Shown here piece after piece: positions 42,865-56,411 of a stretch of DNA of 64,000 nucleotides. The stretch is taken from the NCBI RefSeq assembly GCF_050947335.1, contig NC_134988.1, forward strand, positions 2,790,001 to 2,854,000, written 5' to 3'. The notes under the pieces were generated by a model. That model was not told where the DNA came from and ran no database searches. It was given only the letters and a program-made list of their open reading frames with translations. Made by a program: the position numbers and the translations under genes. This DNA comes from Megachile rotundata. Lineage: Eukaryota > Arthropoda > Insecta > Hymenoptera > Megachilidae. How positions within the stretch are numbered: position 1 is the stretch's first letter; every line of letters begins with the position of its first letter.

Positions 42865-45551
42865 TTAAGCATGGTTGACTAGTTGGTTGAACCTATTAAT
42901 AAGAGGAAATCTATATTTAATTCTGTATGGAATGTTATGAATATTGAAGTTTTTAAGGTCGCGAATAAGGAGATTTTCAGGAACATCAATGTTAAATCCT
43001 TCAGAAAGGCGTAAGACATATTCGTCTAAACGAGGAGTGCGAGCCATAGCACATAGGTCAGCTGTTCTAATTACGAATGGGAATTTGGGAATATTCAAGA
43101 TAAATTTAATAATTTTGTTTTGCACACGCTGAAACAGAAGCTTGCACGAGTCTGAAACACAATCCCACCAGACCACGGACCCGTACGTGAGCACGGGTCG
43201 GATGCACATGCGGTACAAGGCCAACCTGATGTTAGAGTGCAGGTTCGAAGATCTCGCGATGTGTGGCTTAAGGACTCCGAAAGCCTTCCAGGTTTTGGCT
43301 ATACGGTCGTCAATGGCCGGGATCCAGTTGAGTCTATTATCAAGTATGACTCCAAGGTATTTCACAGAATTGGACCACTCAATCGAGATGTCGTTCACCT
43401 TAAGGCTGGTGCAAACGGGCTCGCGCTTCCTGGAAAAAACAATCGCTTCAGTTTTATCAGCGTTAAGAGAAAGTTTCCATCTCGCGAAGAAATCAGTAAT
43501 AAGGTCGAGGTAAGATTGAACGCGAAGACAAGCCACATGCACCTTGGAGGAAGAAGTGAGTAAAGCGATATCGTCAGCATATAGAGCAAGCTTGCAGTTA
43601 AAAAGAGAAGGAATGTCGTTGATGAATATATTGAAAAGAACAGAGCCGAGAACAGACCCCTGAGGCACGCCCGCAAGGAACCGACGAGGGGAGGAACAGG
43701 ACCCATCAGCTTTGACGAAACAGGATCTATTGGAAAGATAGTTAAAAATGAGCATTATTAGATTCCGGTTAAATTTAAGGCAGTGAAGTTTAAAAATTAA
43801 AGCATGGTGCCAAACAGAATCAAAAGCCTTTGCCAGGTCAAGCAGGACCATGACAGAGGACTTGTTAGTATTAAACCCGTGGATTACACGTTGGGAGATT
43901 CTAGTAATCTGGTGTAGGAATGTGATTTCCTGAAACCGAACTGTTGGTCAATGAGAATTTTTTGTTCTTTTAAATGACTATTGATTGATCGGGAGATGAT
44001 TATCTCAAGCGTCTTCCCGAGAATAGGGAGCAGGCTGATGGGTCTGTAGCTCGAAGCCTGGTCGGCAGGCTTGCCGGGCTTGTGGATGGGGACGACCTTC
44101 GCCTGTTTCCAGTCGACAGGGAAATAGGAGTTAATCAGACAGAACTTGAAAATGTAGAAGATCTGTACAATGAGTTTTTTGGAGGCATGTTTGAGCATAA
44201 GAGCAAAAACTCCATCCCTCCCAGGAGCTTTGGAATTTTTGAAGCTTGAGATTATATCAGAGACAGTCCTCGGCGTTAGATCAACCCATAACGTTGGGGA
44301 GAGGGTTTGGTTCATGGAGAACTCCATGATGAAGTTGTCGACCGTTGATTGAAGGGGAGAGCTAGCAGCGCTAGCCTCGATGTAGACTGACTCAAACTGG
44401 TCCGCGAGAATCTCAGCTTTTTCAGACGCACTAGAAATAAGCTGGCCACCCCTACTCAAGAAAGGAAGCGGAGTACTTGTAGATTTACCGGCAAGAAATT
44501 TATAGACAGGCCAAAAGGTAGGGTCAGGTTTTTGGAAGGAACCCAGTTTATTAATCCAGTCCTTTTGTCTAAGATATGAAATTTGTCTTCTGATGGAAGC
44601 AGTGAGGTCGCGAACAAACGGATGTAAAAAGGAGGATCCAAAACGCTGGGTGTGCTTTCTAAAATGCCTCCTTTTCCTGATGAGCGAGAGGAGATAAGGA
44701 TCATTTTGAAGAAACGCGTGTCGAGTGCGAGATGTGTCAATTTTCAGGGTGGCAGCCCTTCTAGCGGAATGCATCAGGATGACTATGCTCCGGACAATAT
44801 CATCGATATCCCGCGGACCAGCGAAGGCAGAACGCATATTAAAGTTGCCCGTCAGAGATCGATACTTCTCCCAATCAATCTCGACATCAATCCCACGGGA
44901 GGGACTCTCCGTAGATGCAGCAAGGGCCATCGGAGAGTGGTCAGAGGGACCCGGGTCACGGGTGTCACATATGAATGAAAGGTCCGAGTCTACCAGAAAG
45001 ATGTCTAAGGTGGAGGGGCTCACTCCAAGGACCGACCTGGTGAAGTGATCTGGGAAAATCACGTCATAGGTGTTGTTGGAGAAGTGTTGATATAATATTT
45101 TCCCGCTGGGGTTGGCCCTGGAATTGTTCCAATGGCTGTGCTTGGCATTAAAGTCACCGCCGATGACAAATGGAGAACCAATACTGGTCAAATTATCCAA
45201 ATGGGAGGGAGGGAGAGTGGTGGAGGGTGGGACGTAGGCCACCCCCACATAGAATTTTGGATGCCTCAGTTTAACAGCGCAGAACTCAAACCCATCAACT
45301 ATATTCGTGTTGATCACGGAGTGAACGAGATTTTTATTAAGAAGAATAGCAACCCCGCCTCCAGTGCCAGAGATTCTATCCTGTCTAACCATGGAAAAGC
45401 CTGGGATGCTGACGACATCAGTGGGAGACAGAAAAGTTTCTGTGATCAGCACAATATCAGGTTGTTCCTTCGAGATGAGAAGGAGAAGCTCATTTCTGTT
45501 CCTTTTGAAGGACCTGATATTCCAAAGAAGAATGTTGGAGAAGGAAGCCAT
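42865..45551 (-). pseudogene. Jockey-type LINE ORF2 (endonuclease and RT), one frameshift
   Basis: Reading 1 (45551-43884) starts MASFSNILLWNIRSFKRNRN and contains the AP endonuclease: E of ITETFLSP, RISGTGGGVAI, the GGDFNAKHSHWN block, and SDHSP near residue 205. RT begins with FKNSKAPGRDGV, PIHKPGKPADQASSYRPISL and QQFGFRKSHS. A one-base shift near 43920 moves the frame to reading 2 (43851-42865), which has DLAKAFDSVWH, GVPQGSVLGSVLFNIFINDI and intact ALYADDIALL, ending without RNase H, as in the Jockey clade. Apart from that shift the protein is complete, about 900 residues. It would nick DNA and copy the RNA in place. Confidence 0.92.
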
Positions 45552-45556
45552 AGATT

Positions 45557-47377
45557 TTATTTTGAGCTACCAAGAACTGAGATAAAGACTTGAAACTTTT
45601 GTGCATCAGAATTACAGCCACGAAGGCGAGCATTGAGGGTTTTGACGGTCGATAACATTAAATCAACATCTACCAGTGAATGAAGGGCCCGGAACTCGCT
45701 CATTAATTCATTGAGCTTAGCCCCCTCATCGGAAGGAGCCGACTGAATACGGAACAGTGGCCCAGACCTAGCAGTATCGGCGTATGACAACGCACGAGGC
45801 GTGGGCTCCTCAGACGAAAGAGGACTCATGGGGCGGGGTGGCCTGTTGGGACGGCTAGGAGGGGAGGCCAAACTGCTCAGATTTTGCCGGTTTTTGAGGC
45901 CCGGAAAGTCAATCGCCGACGGAGGGGCAAGAGGCTTGGACCTCTTGGAATCTCGACGATTAAGATAATCCAGTAGCGAGGGGCAGCCGAAGTAGTTGGC
46001 TGTGTGCTGCCCGCCGCAGTTCGCGCACCTCGCAGGGGTATTAGGCGTCTTGGAGCAATCCGCAGTGTGATGTTTGGCACCGCATTTAACACACCTCGGG
46101 GACATGTTGCACTTTGACGCTGAATGCCCGAAGGCCTGACAGCGGAAACACTGAGGTGTGGTTCTTATTGGAATAATATCTGACTCAATAGACTCTGGTT
46201 GAAAACAGGAAGCCAATTTTATTGACTTGAGAGAGACTAGTACCGGCAGGGAAGTTGACACGGAAGATTGGCTTGGAAGTCGACTTGCCAATCTGTGATA
46301 TGGAGGTTGGCAACAAGCCGGAGTTCCTGATTTCGAACAGGACAGCGTCAGTAGGAGTGGCAGGGAGGCCACGAAGGACAACGCTAAGGAACTTCTCGCT
46401 GTTCCTTGTAAAAGTAAAGAAATTCTTATTGTTCTCTTTAAGGAAGTTAATCATTTTTTTATGAGAGTCGAGATTATCGAATTGGATGCAACTTTGAGCA
46501 ACTTAAGTTTGAAGGTTTTGCCGCATAAGTCGGTGAGTTGCCTCTCGAAAACCGGGGCTGAGCAAGAAAAATGGGAGACATAGATTGGTGGAACCTTCTC
46601 CGAGGTTCGGCGCGAGTGACTGTTGGGTTCCGCCACCGGTTTATCAGTGTCGGTATTGGAGCGACCGCCGGTACTAGTACCGGCCGAGGACGAATTCTGC
46701 AAGGGAGCGCTGGTGTCCGCCTCCAAACAATCGAATGCGTCAGCGAGAACGCTGAAACGGTTACTTGTAGGGACGCATGGGATGGCGTTCATTTTGTTTG
46801 ATGAATTAACGGGGGCCACGCGGTTGGGGTTTTCGAATTTAGATGAAACGTCGCTAGCAGCGGCCAAGATGGATAATTTCTCGCGATTCGTGAGGAGAAT
46901 TCGACTCAACTCCTCCGTGGAGGGGGTACCACTCGCCTGAAGGCTAGCCGGCATGTCGATTAATTTAATCGACTTAGCACGAGGCTGCGAATCAGCAGAG
47001 CTGTCGGACGAGGATGAGTTTTGCATGGATGAATTACACGGGGTTGGGGAGACCGATTCCCCAACCGATGAATGGATAAACCTGAAAGCACCTGCGGGAG
47101 AGCGATTGATGGAAAGCGAATGACTCGCCAAACTCCTAGTAGCGGTAGACTCCACCAGCCCACCTTTATCGGAAATAATTTCCTCCTGATTTACCGAATT
47201 GTCCTTAGTTGATAGTTCTCGCAGGGAAGCAGCCTCAGAAATAACGGGCTCCACGCTCGGGGCAGCCACGTGGGCGTCCAGGTTAGGTAACTTCGACTTC
47301 ACGGCGAAGGGCCGCTTTCGCCGACCACTTAATAATGGGATTTTAGAATTAACGATCGAACTCGTGCTAGAAATCAC
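45557..47377 (-). pseudogene. Jockey-type LINE ORF1 (gag-like), frameshifted
   Basis: The N-terminal reading (47377-46451) is a low-complexity serine-rich region beginning MISSTSSIVNSKIPLLSGRR and ending SHFSCSAPVFERQLTDLCGK and FKLKLLKVASNSII. It passes by shifts near 46450 and 46380 to a pair of readings with the RNA-binding fold (LSVVLRGLPATPTDAV) and three C2HC knuckles: CFRCQAFGHSASKC, CVKCGAKHHTADC and CANCGGQHTANYFGC. This is the standard ORF1 of Jockey elements, which coats the element RNA. The C-terminus overlaps the ORF2 start by a few bases, as usual. Two small shifts break the frame. Confidence 0.9.
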
Positions 47378-47765
47378 TTTAGTAATCGAAAAACACGGTT
47401 AAACAATCACAAAACTGTGAAATTCGCTTGGAAATTCGCTCGGTATGCACAGACGATATTCACTCGTCGGTTGCCACGCAAGGAATCCAGCAGAAATCTG
47501 CCGCGATCGCGACTCCGAAACCGATATTTATATTACCGCGTTGCTAGAACCCGCGGACAATCAACAACGTCGTATTGCTATGCTCGGCCTGCTCTCGTGG
47601 CTTCGCGAACGTTCGGCGGCTCCGCGGTCGGCGAGCCACGCGCTCGTTTCGGAATTCGCGAATGTTCGGCTCGGTTCTCGAAGCGTGCTCGTTTCGGAGT
47701 TCGTGAATGTTCGGCTCGATTCCCGACGCACGCTGTTCAAAATTTTTTCTTGCCAACAATAAATA
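47378..47765 (-). promoter_or_regulatory. 5' untranslated/internal promoter region of the Jockey-type LINE
   Basis: A GC- and CpG-rich leader upstream of the ORF1 ATG. It contains a direct duplication of about 50 bases (GCTCGTTTCGGA-TTCG-GAATGTTCGGCTCG at about 47643 and again at about 47688). Such leaders hold internal promoters in LINEs. The phrase AGCAG(A/G)AATCTGCCGCGATCGC at 47488 also occurs at 41987 in the LTR. Confidence 0.5.
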
Positions 47766-47975
47766 GTACTAAAAAAAAAAAAAAACAATCTATTTATTCA
47801 TAAGGAAAAATATCTATGTATTCATATATAAGTAGTGTTTTTCACAACAAATTAGATAATATATATATGGCATTGTTAGATAATTACTTATTATTTAAGG
47901 AAAAAATTAAAATAATTAAACATTTACTTACAACACTAACTTGTACTTCAATAACATACATTTGAGCAAACAAAT

Positions 47976-50290
<2,315 letters not shown>

Positions 50291-50695
50291 CTACTTACTT
50301 TGATCCTCAGAGTTCGAGGATCTCGTAACATTACGTCGTGGTAAAAGTTTTGGTGCAGATTTTAATTTCTGCTTCTCCATGTTAGGTTTACATTTCAAAA
50401 TTCGACGTACTGTCCACCGTGAAATATTGAAGTTGAGTTCCTTTTTAATTTGGTTACAACTGTTTTGGATGTTACTGGCTGCTTTTACAATTACTCGTTC
50501 GGCACGGAGACTCAATTTTTTCTTTGGACCATCCTTTTCATTATTGCCATAATTAACGGAACTATTTAAGAAAATCAAAACGACTTTATGTAAGCGCCCT
50601 AGCCTACGGGCAATTTCCCGAACACTAATTTTATCCTCCTTAAACGCCAAAACTTTACCCTTCTCCTCTTTGGTCAAATATCTACCACGTAACAT
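50291..50695 (-). pseudogene. Tc1-like transposase, N-terminal DNA-binding half only
   Basis: From the ATG at 50695 the frame gives LTKEEKGKVLAFKEDKISVR then EIARRLGR, the first helix-turn-helix, then GPKKKLSLRAERVIVKAASN and NISRWTVRRILK, the second. These are the paired DNA-binding domains of Tc1/Tc3-like transposases. The DDE catalytic domain is absent. The frame ends GAT CAA A|GTAAGTAG, a good splice-donor sequence on this strand, so the missing part could once have been in a further exon, but nothing suitable lies downstream. Probably a truncated copy. Confidence 0.85.
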
Positions 50696-50808
50696 TGTTC
50701 AACAAAGAGTATTGTCAAATTTTAATTTGTATTTTAATAAGAATGTAATTATTTAGCTTCAGTGAGTTTGTAGTTGAACTGGATGGAGAGAAGTTAATTT
50801 AATGACAT

Positions 50809-51008
50809 TGGTGCTATAGTTACGCAACAAGCCAAAATCACATTTTCGATTATATCGTTTCTAATAAAAGAGCAATTTCAATGAGACTTAATATAAAATT
50901 TATTGCGACCCATATCATTTCATCTCTATCAATTGATTTTTTGTATTTTAACTTTGAATTACAGAACAACTAAAATAGTAGATGGTGCTATAGTTATGTA
51001 CCGCAGTG
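50809..51008 (-). mobile_element. Tc1-like 5' terminal region with repeated binding motif
   Basis: On the minus strand the end reads CACTGCGGTACATAACTATA followed by GCACC, next to a TA (51009-51010). About 175 bases inside, GTTGCGTAACTATAGCACC repeats the motif in the same orientation (50811-50830). A terminal plus an internal copy in direct order is the IR/DR layout of some Tc1-family elements. Confidence 0.7.
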
Positions 51009-51010
51009 TA

Positions 51011-51312
51011 TTAGGGGGCTGCGCCTCCTGTCCGCTTCGCGGCCTAACCCTTTGAGACGCTTCACGCCTATTTCTTGTGAATACGCTTCCAAAGTGACAT
51101 GGTGGGTGGACCTTGGACTGTGGAGTAGAGAAGGTAGCGTTAAGCGTGACAGCGTTACACTTGACACCGTTACGTTATGATTGTATATTATAGAGTATGA
51201 TATAAGCGTGACAGCGTTATGCGTGACACCGTTACGTTATGATTGTATACTATAGACTATGACATAAGCGTGACAGCATTACGCGTAACACCGTTAAGTT
51301 TTGATTTTATAC
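51011..51312. repeat. GC-hairpin repeat, copy B, with a 62-bp tandem array
   Basis: Has diverged versions of the hairpins in copy A (GTCCGCTTCGCGGCC, GACGCTTCACGCC), the phrase AAAGTGACATGGTGGGTGGA, and then a 62-base unit starting TAAGCGTGACAGCGTTA at 51141, 51203 and 51265. The third unit is incomplete and ends at the LTR boundary at 51312. Confidence 0.8.
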
Positions 51313-53537
51313 TGTGGCGACAAGAAAAGTTCCGAGTGGAAAGCGAGGTCTGGAATATGTCTAACAAGGGACATCACCAAGGTGTCACACGCGGATTTTA
51401 ATGAAATTGACATATGTTGTAACTTTTTAAAAATCATTTGACACGTATTTTTTTATATCTGCGGACATCCATGTTGAGGGGGTGAAAATAGCCCCCAAAG
51501 TTGGGGGTTAAAAACACATTTTCTTTAATATCTCGGAAACTAGAGGGAGTAGGAAGGTGAATTTTTTTTTAAATTGTGTAGTTTTTAGTCAGGAATTTAG
51601 TTAGTGTCAAAAATTTCGGGAGAAATTATTTATTTAAATAATATATTAAAAAAATGCACTTTTTTTCAATTTTTCACCCTAAATGCAGTTCGATTTTTTT
51701 GCAGCTTTGTATACTAAAAATATAGATCAAAATAGGAGATACGTGTTTTTGGAATTTTTTGTTTATTGCAATTTAGCAATAATTATTACATATATAATTT
51801 TCTTCTACTTTTTACGGAGAAGTGAGTTGAGATCTGTTTTCAAAGAGGGTCAGCCCTTTTTATTCGATAATTTGTCACGTCCTTAACAATTAGATAATAT
51901 CAGATGTTTATTGTTCCATCGGTAGCCAGGGAAGGTCCAGCAGACAGGTATAAGTCCGTCGCAGTACCAGTCGTCGTAATACGGAACATAGATTTCTATG
52001 GTCAATGAAACTTTTAGCTGAAGATATAAGTTTATTTATTTGACTTTTAATAATGAATTTCTTCATTGAATTTTATTATTGTGCACACTATATAGCATAA
52101 TCTTCAGAAGCAAGCATTCAACTTTTATTACAAAAATCAATTTTTATTACATTGTTTTTTGTGAATAAATTTGTATTTCAATTCAATAAAACTAAAGGAT
52201 TAGAAATTTTATGAATAAAATTTTTTCAACTTCGAAACCTATTAACATTAAATGGTTGAACAAACGGTAAGGTATTTTTTGCTATTTTTAATATTTCCTG
52301 TTTTTTACACTGTTTCTTACCTAGGGATTGATCGTCATAACTTCTTCTCGCTATATCTTTTCCATGAATTAAGAAGCAAAACAGTATTTTCTGGTTCACA
52401 CGGATCAAAAACATATTGGCGGGTTTTTAAATAAAAGGATGTTCCATTTCCTCTTAATTCGCAAAACTAGGCAAGAATTAGGCATACGTCAAGTCATTAA
52501 ATATAACCTCTTGTTGCATTTCTATATCCGTATATGCGCATTCTTTATACATGTCGATTGCATCTGTTATGCTTTGTGCCAGTTTAACTTTGTTTCGATT
52601 TGTGTGCTTCCTACTTATTAGAGTTAAATATTTTCATTAAAATGTTTATAACATTAATGGGATTAACATCCATACTTATAAAAAATAAATTTTACATATG
52701 TTCAAAAAGGGAAACAATAATACAATTACCATATACTTATTCATACCCACTTTCCTGCAACAGTATATTTTGGAATAATTTTCGTAAAGAGTTTCATTGG
52801 CCATAGAAACCTATGTTCCGTAAAGTAGAAGTAGAAGAAAATTGTATATGTAATAATTATTGCTAAATTGCAATAAACAAAAAATTCCAAAAACACGTAT
52901 CCCCTATTTTGATCTATATTTTTAGTATACAAAGCTGCAAAAAATTCAAACTGCATTTAGGGTGAAAAATTGAAAAAAAAGTGCATTTTTTTAATATATT
53001 ATTTAAATAAATAATTTTTCCCGAAATTTTTGACACTAACTAAATTCCTGACTAAAAACTACACAATTTAAAAAAAAATTCACCTTCCTAATCCCTCTAG
53101 TTTCCGAGATATTAAAGAAAATGTGTTTTTAACCCCCAACTTTGAGGGCTATTTTCACCCCCTCAACATGGATGTCCGCAGATATAAAAAAATACGTGTC
53201 AAATGATTTTTAAAAAGCTACAACATATGTCAATTTCATTAAAATCCGCGTGTGACACCTTGGTGATGTCCCTTGTAAGACCATTTGACCCGTCGAGTCA
53301 AAAGAGTCACAAAGTTGTAAATAGTTTTGCGTTGGCTCGACGGGCCTAAAAGGCCCTCGTCCCTTTCCACTCGGGATTTCCCAAAAAGGGAGTTTTTGTC
53401 GCCTATAGGTTAAATATATTTTGCTAACAAGGTTCAAGACATTACAGTCTCGGCCGTCGCATTGTCGCTAAAACATCGTGCCTTATGAAAATAAAATCTA
53501 TCTCACAAATGCCGAGTATATTCATTCACGTAAATCA
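51313..53537 (+). mobile_element. Gypsy-type LTR split by a 1.9-kb insertion
   Basis: The parts 51313-51364 and 53276-53537 together match the LTR at 61073-61371 (in opposite orientation) from TGTGGCGACA through CGAGTGG-AAGCGAGGTCTGG, TTTGACCCGTCGAGT, GCTCGACGGG, CCTTTCCACTCGG and AATAAA to CACGTAAATCA. Between them is the element at 51365-53275. The flanks ATAC and CCTG do not match, so a target duplication is not visible and the solo-LTR status is inferred from lack of neighbouring gag or pol. Confidence 0.72.
51365..53275. mobile_element. Inverted-repeat DNA element, 1911 bp, TAA target duplication
   Basis: Starts CAAGGGACATCACCAAGGTG and ends with the exact reverse complement. TAA flanks both ends (51362-51364 and 53276-53278). 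The arms (about 51365-51823 and 52815-53275) pair over about 460 bases, including the TAATATCTCGGAAACTAGAG and CCATGTTGAGGGGGTGAAAA blocks, and pairing resumes at 51979-52012 with 52783-52813 after a 155-base interruption. The middle is AT-rich with no transposase. A 3-base T/A-rich duplication is typical of PIF/Harbinger. Diverged arm sequence also occurs at 28880-29350. Confidence 0.78.
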
Positions 53538-53539
53538 CC

Positions 53540-53811
53540 TGAAAATAATAACCTGTGACGTAGTAATTTTACCCGTCACAAGGAACCTCCTCTGGAGACG
53601 GGATACATGATAAGCCGTCTAGGGAGAGAACGAATCGCGCGTAATACCGAATAAGAATAACCTGCCGCCTTGTTATTTTGTATATTCCGCTGTGGAGTAA
53701 CGACACCACCAGCTTGGGAACGAAGTGCGCTGTATCGCTATCCTGCCGTTACCGCGCTACAGTCCTGCTATGGACCAGGATGAAGCGGTGGAGAGGAGGT
53801 GGTCATGTTAA
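53540..53811. other. Interval of mixed composition, no gene
   Basis: No coding region recognised. GC-richer than its flanks (53580-53800). Confidence 0.35.
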
Positions 53812-53935
53812 CTTATTTATTATAGAAACAACAGAAACATAAAAAATTATTTTGTTATTGCAACATATCATTACATAATGAAGGATAAACAAAACGATGT
53901 CTATTTTACGCGTTACAAAAATATTCGAACACTAC
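53812..53935. repeat. 120-bp repeat, copy 1 (inverted partner at 57543)
   Basis: From CTTATTTATTATAGA through CATTACATA-TGAAGGATAAAC to TATTTTACGCGTTACAA this matches the reverse complement of 57543-57662 nearly throughout. The two could be the long terminal inverted repeats of one 3.85-kb element, or two unrelated insertions. Confidence 0.6.
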
Positions 53936-53957
53936 CAAAATCTACATTATGTACATA

Positions 53958-54066
53958 TGTTACCGTGAAAGACCGAAATCTGGAGAATGTCAACTTTCGC
54001 CGGTGAATGTCAACATTCACATAGTCGCTTGGTGTATGTCCGAAATATTTGCTGAATACGCTTATT
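53958..54066. mobile_element. Lone end of a Ginger-like element
   Basis: TGTTACCGTGAAAGACCGAAA then GGAGAATGTCAAC and CATAGTCGCTTGGTGTATGT match the left end at 11845-11940. The match ends at about 54066 at a hairpin. Confidence 0.75.
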
Positions 54067-54180
54067 TCGTGTTAAATGTGGTTTCCATTATCATAACACC
54101 ATTATCATGACCTAATCATAAGATAAAACCACCAAAAGTGCTTTCTAGCTAATGAAAACCACATTGAACACGAAATGTAA
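54067..54180. repeat. Short hairpin element
   Basis: TTTCGTGTTAAATGTGGTTT at 54065 pairs with AAAACCACATTGAACACGAA at about 54157. Loop of about 65 bases. Confidence 0.6.
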
Positions 54181-54329
54181 ACATATCAGTAAGAATTACC
54201 GGTAAGTACAGTAGTACAAATTATTTAAAATATTTCAATGGGTTTCAAGGTCATGATATGATACATCGTTGAATTCGTTTCGATATGCCCTTTCATATGA
54301 TATAAAAAATATATACCATTCCATTAAGA

Positions 54330-54496
54330 AAACTGAAGGTTACCTTCATATCTCAAAAAATAGTATAAATATGAAAAAAATATATACTTCGTTATGTTGA
54401 TTATAAAAAACACTATTACTTTTTCCTCTTTCATTTTTTTCTCGTACCAATCGTTTACGAGAAAAACGCTGGCTAGTAAATCTCTGAACACCCTGT
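54330..54496 (-). repeat. Diverged relative of the 21253 fold-back family
   Basis: On the minus strand it starts CAGGGTGTTCAGAG, continues with TTTTTCTCGTAAACG, AAGGTAACCTT and ends with CGAAACGAATTCAA, echoing the order of the arm at 21253-21550. Confidence 0.5.
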
Positions 54497-54740
54497 ATAC
54501 AGGGTGTCTCACAACTCGTGTAGGTCTCTGAAATGGGGGGTAGCTGGCGTGATTCTAAGCAAGATTTCCCTTTGCAAAAATCGGGTTTGAAGCGTCATTT
54601 TTGAGTTATTAACGACAAACACGGACCAATCAGAGCGCCGGGATTACGCGCGCAGAGAAGCGGGAGCGAAAGCTTCGAGCCGGTCGCCGGACTGCAAGCG
54701 CGGTCAACTGAGTTTTCCTCGGAACTGTCTTAACGTCTAA
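54497..54740 (+). repeat. CAGGGTGT-ended dispersed repeat
   Basis: Begins CAGGGTGTCTCACAACTCGT directly against the previous element's end, then has a CATTTTTGAGTTATTAACGA phrase and a GC-rich CCAATCAGAGCGCCGGGATT block. Of a type I associate with hymenopteran repeats; that link is from memory. Confidence 0.45.
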
Positions 54741-55975
54741 TAAGAAGTCTTTACATCGAAACTCAGTTAAATAACGAACAGAATAATTAAAAGTAATGTT
54801 CATTTATTCATTCCTCATGAAGGAGGATCGGAATTAGTTATGTGTAATTGACATAAAGTATGCAAATGGAATTTATTGAATACTGCAATTCGTTATCGAC
54901 AAGGAATATGACATTAAATATCGAAATTTTTTTGTTTTATTTAATAGGAAATACTTATTGTACGATGGCACAGCACCGTACAACTTAGGGTCGCTATACC
55001 TGTCACATCATTAACCTCGACTCTAAAAAAGGCAATAGAAAAATACATTTTAGCATCCATCATAAAGCAATCCTGAAGTTATCCGTCCTAATCCCAATCC
55101 GCGTACCGCTACAGACCCATCATAAAATTTCCGGAAAAACCCAAAAAGTACCGTTTCCCTTGCCATCCCTACTGCCACCTTTTTTCCTCCACTCCTTACT
55201 TCCACCCTTGCTAATTTCCAGGATTCCTAACCCAATGACAACTCCAAAATTCCCTCTTTTCTACATAGTACCTTCCTCCTTTTCCCATCATCCCACCACA
55301 GACACCTTCTCAAAAAGTTTTCCTTTTTTAGAGTCACACCGAAACACATCAGAACAAATCCACCATCAGAACAGATCAAACCATCAGTACACATTTGTAA
55401 TCATTATAGTTAAGAGTTAGTTTAAAATAAATTAAGTGTTGATTTCAAAACACCATCAACCTTTTACCACCATTCAAAAATTGTCCTCACGACATTAAGT
55501 TGCCGTCGAGCACAGCGATCGAGTAGGAACTCAAGTTATATTTTCATCTACCACCATCCGAGTTCGCGATCGTACACTTATTCTGTTTGTGATAAAAAAG
55601 AGTTTCAATGTGAGATCTAACAAATGTATTAACGTCTTTACTAATTTGCAGGAAATTTATTAAAATAAAACTCACCCATTCTTTGAAAATAATCCTGTTT
55701 GTTAATAATCCGAGAGTGAAAGTGATGGGGTAATTGCCACTGGGTCGTCCTGCCGATGTTGACCTGTCGCAGACATTGGCACCTTATAACACAGCTGGTG
55801 GCACTCACAGGTCACTGCACTGTCTTTATTTCAAAACACTTTTGTTTTCACTTTCACTTTCTGGAGAATCCCTGGTAAAAGGTATTGTCCCTCCCGATGC
55901 CTCCGAGGGTGTCCGAAAGGGGCCGATTATTTTAATATTGTCCTGGACTGCTCCTGTGATTAATAATAATCCCCC
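54741..55975. other. Interval without recognisable gene
   Basis: 55140-55400 is pyrimidine-rich low-complexity with an open frame (55160-55420) lacking any domain. 55734-56042 is open on the plus strand but is antisense to the transposase fragment at its right end. AATAAA at about 55665. Confidence 0.35.
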
Positions 55976-55984
55976 AAGATCCAT

Positions 55985-56268
55985 GTTAAAAACTGCAGGT
56001 GCTGTGAAAAGTCCTCAGAATTTAGATTATGCGGCCGTATAAACTTATACGGGTGCATCTCGTTCTCTTGAAGAATTCGATGTACCGCGGAGCGATGCAT
56101 ACTGAAATAAAATACAGAAATGTATTAATGAATGAAGAAGGATACTTTAATATTAACGTTTAAATACTATTAACGTTACTTACCCGAAACGGCGAGCGAC
56201 GTCTCCTATGCTTAGCGTTCCATCTTCATGGAACTCTTCGACTACCTCGCGTTCCTTTTGCACTCGAC
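55985..56268 (-). pseudogene. Helix-turn-helix transposase fragment split by a small intron
   Basis: Minus-strand exon 1 (about 56268-56184) reads VQKEREVVEEFHEDGTLSIG then DVARRFG and ends at GTAAGT (56183-56178). An 82-base intron ends TTTATTTCAG at 56102, and exon 2 (from 56101) joins in frame with MHRSAVHRILQENEMHPYKF. The HRILxENxMHPY pattern is the second helix-turn-helix (DUF4817-type) of mariner-like transposases common in ants and other insects. The expected continuation, a DDE core, decays after SQHLQFLTW. Whether the intron belongs to the element or reflects domestication cannot be said. Confidence 0.6.
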
Positions 56269-56411
56269 GTGAATATAAAAAATATAAAATTCTGCGTTAG
56301 TCCTTTGCAGGGACATTTCGATGGTTACTGTCCGGCAGCTCTCACGAAAATGCTCACGGGTCAAACATAGTTTTCTTTCCAAAACACACTTAGCCTTTCC
56401 CTACCCCATGG

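Noticed and set aside
51683..52956. Two similar frames (51683-51886 plus, 52741-52956 minus) as a gene pair
   Set aside because: They are the two arms of one inverted repeat, AT-rich and without domain.
55160..55420. Proline/serine-rich open frame
   Set aside because: Pyrimidine-rich low complexity, no signal peptide and no family resemblance.
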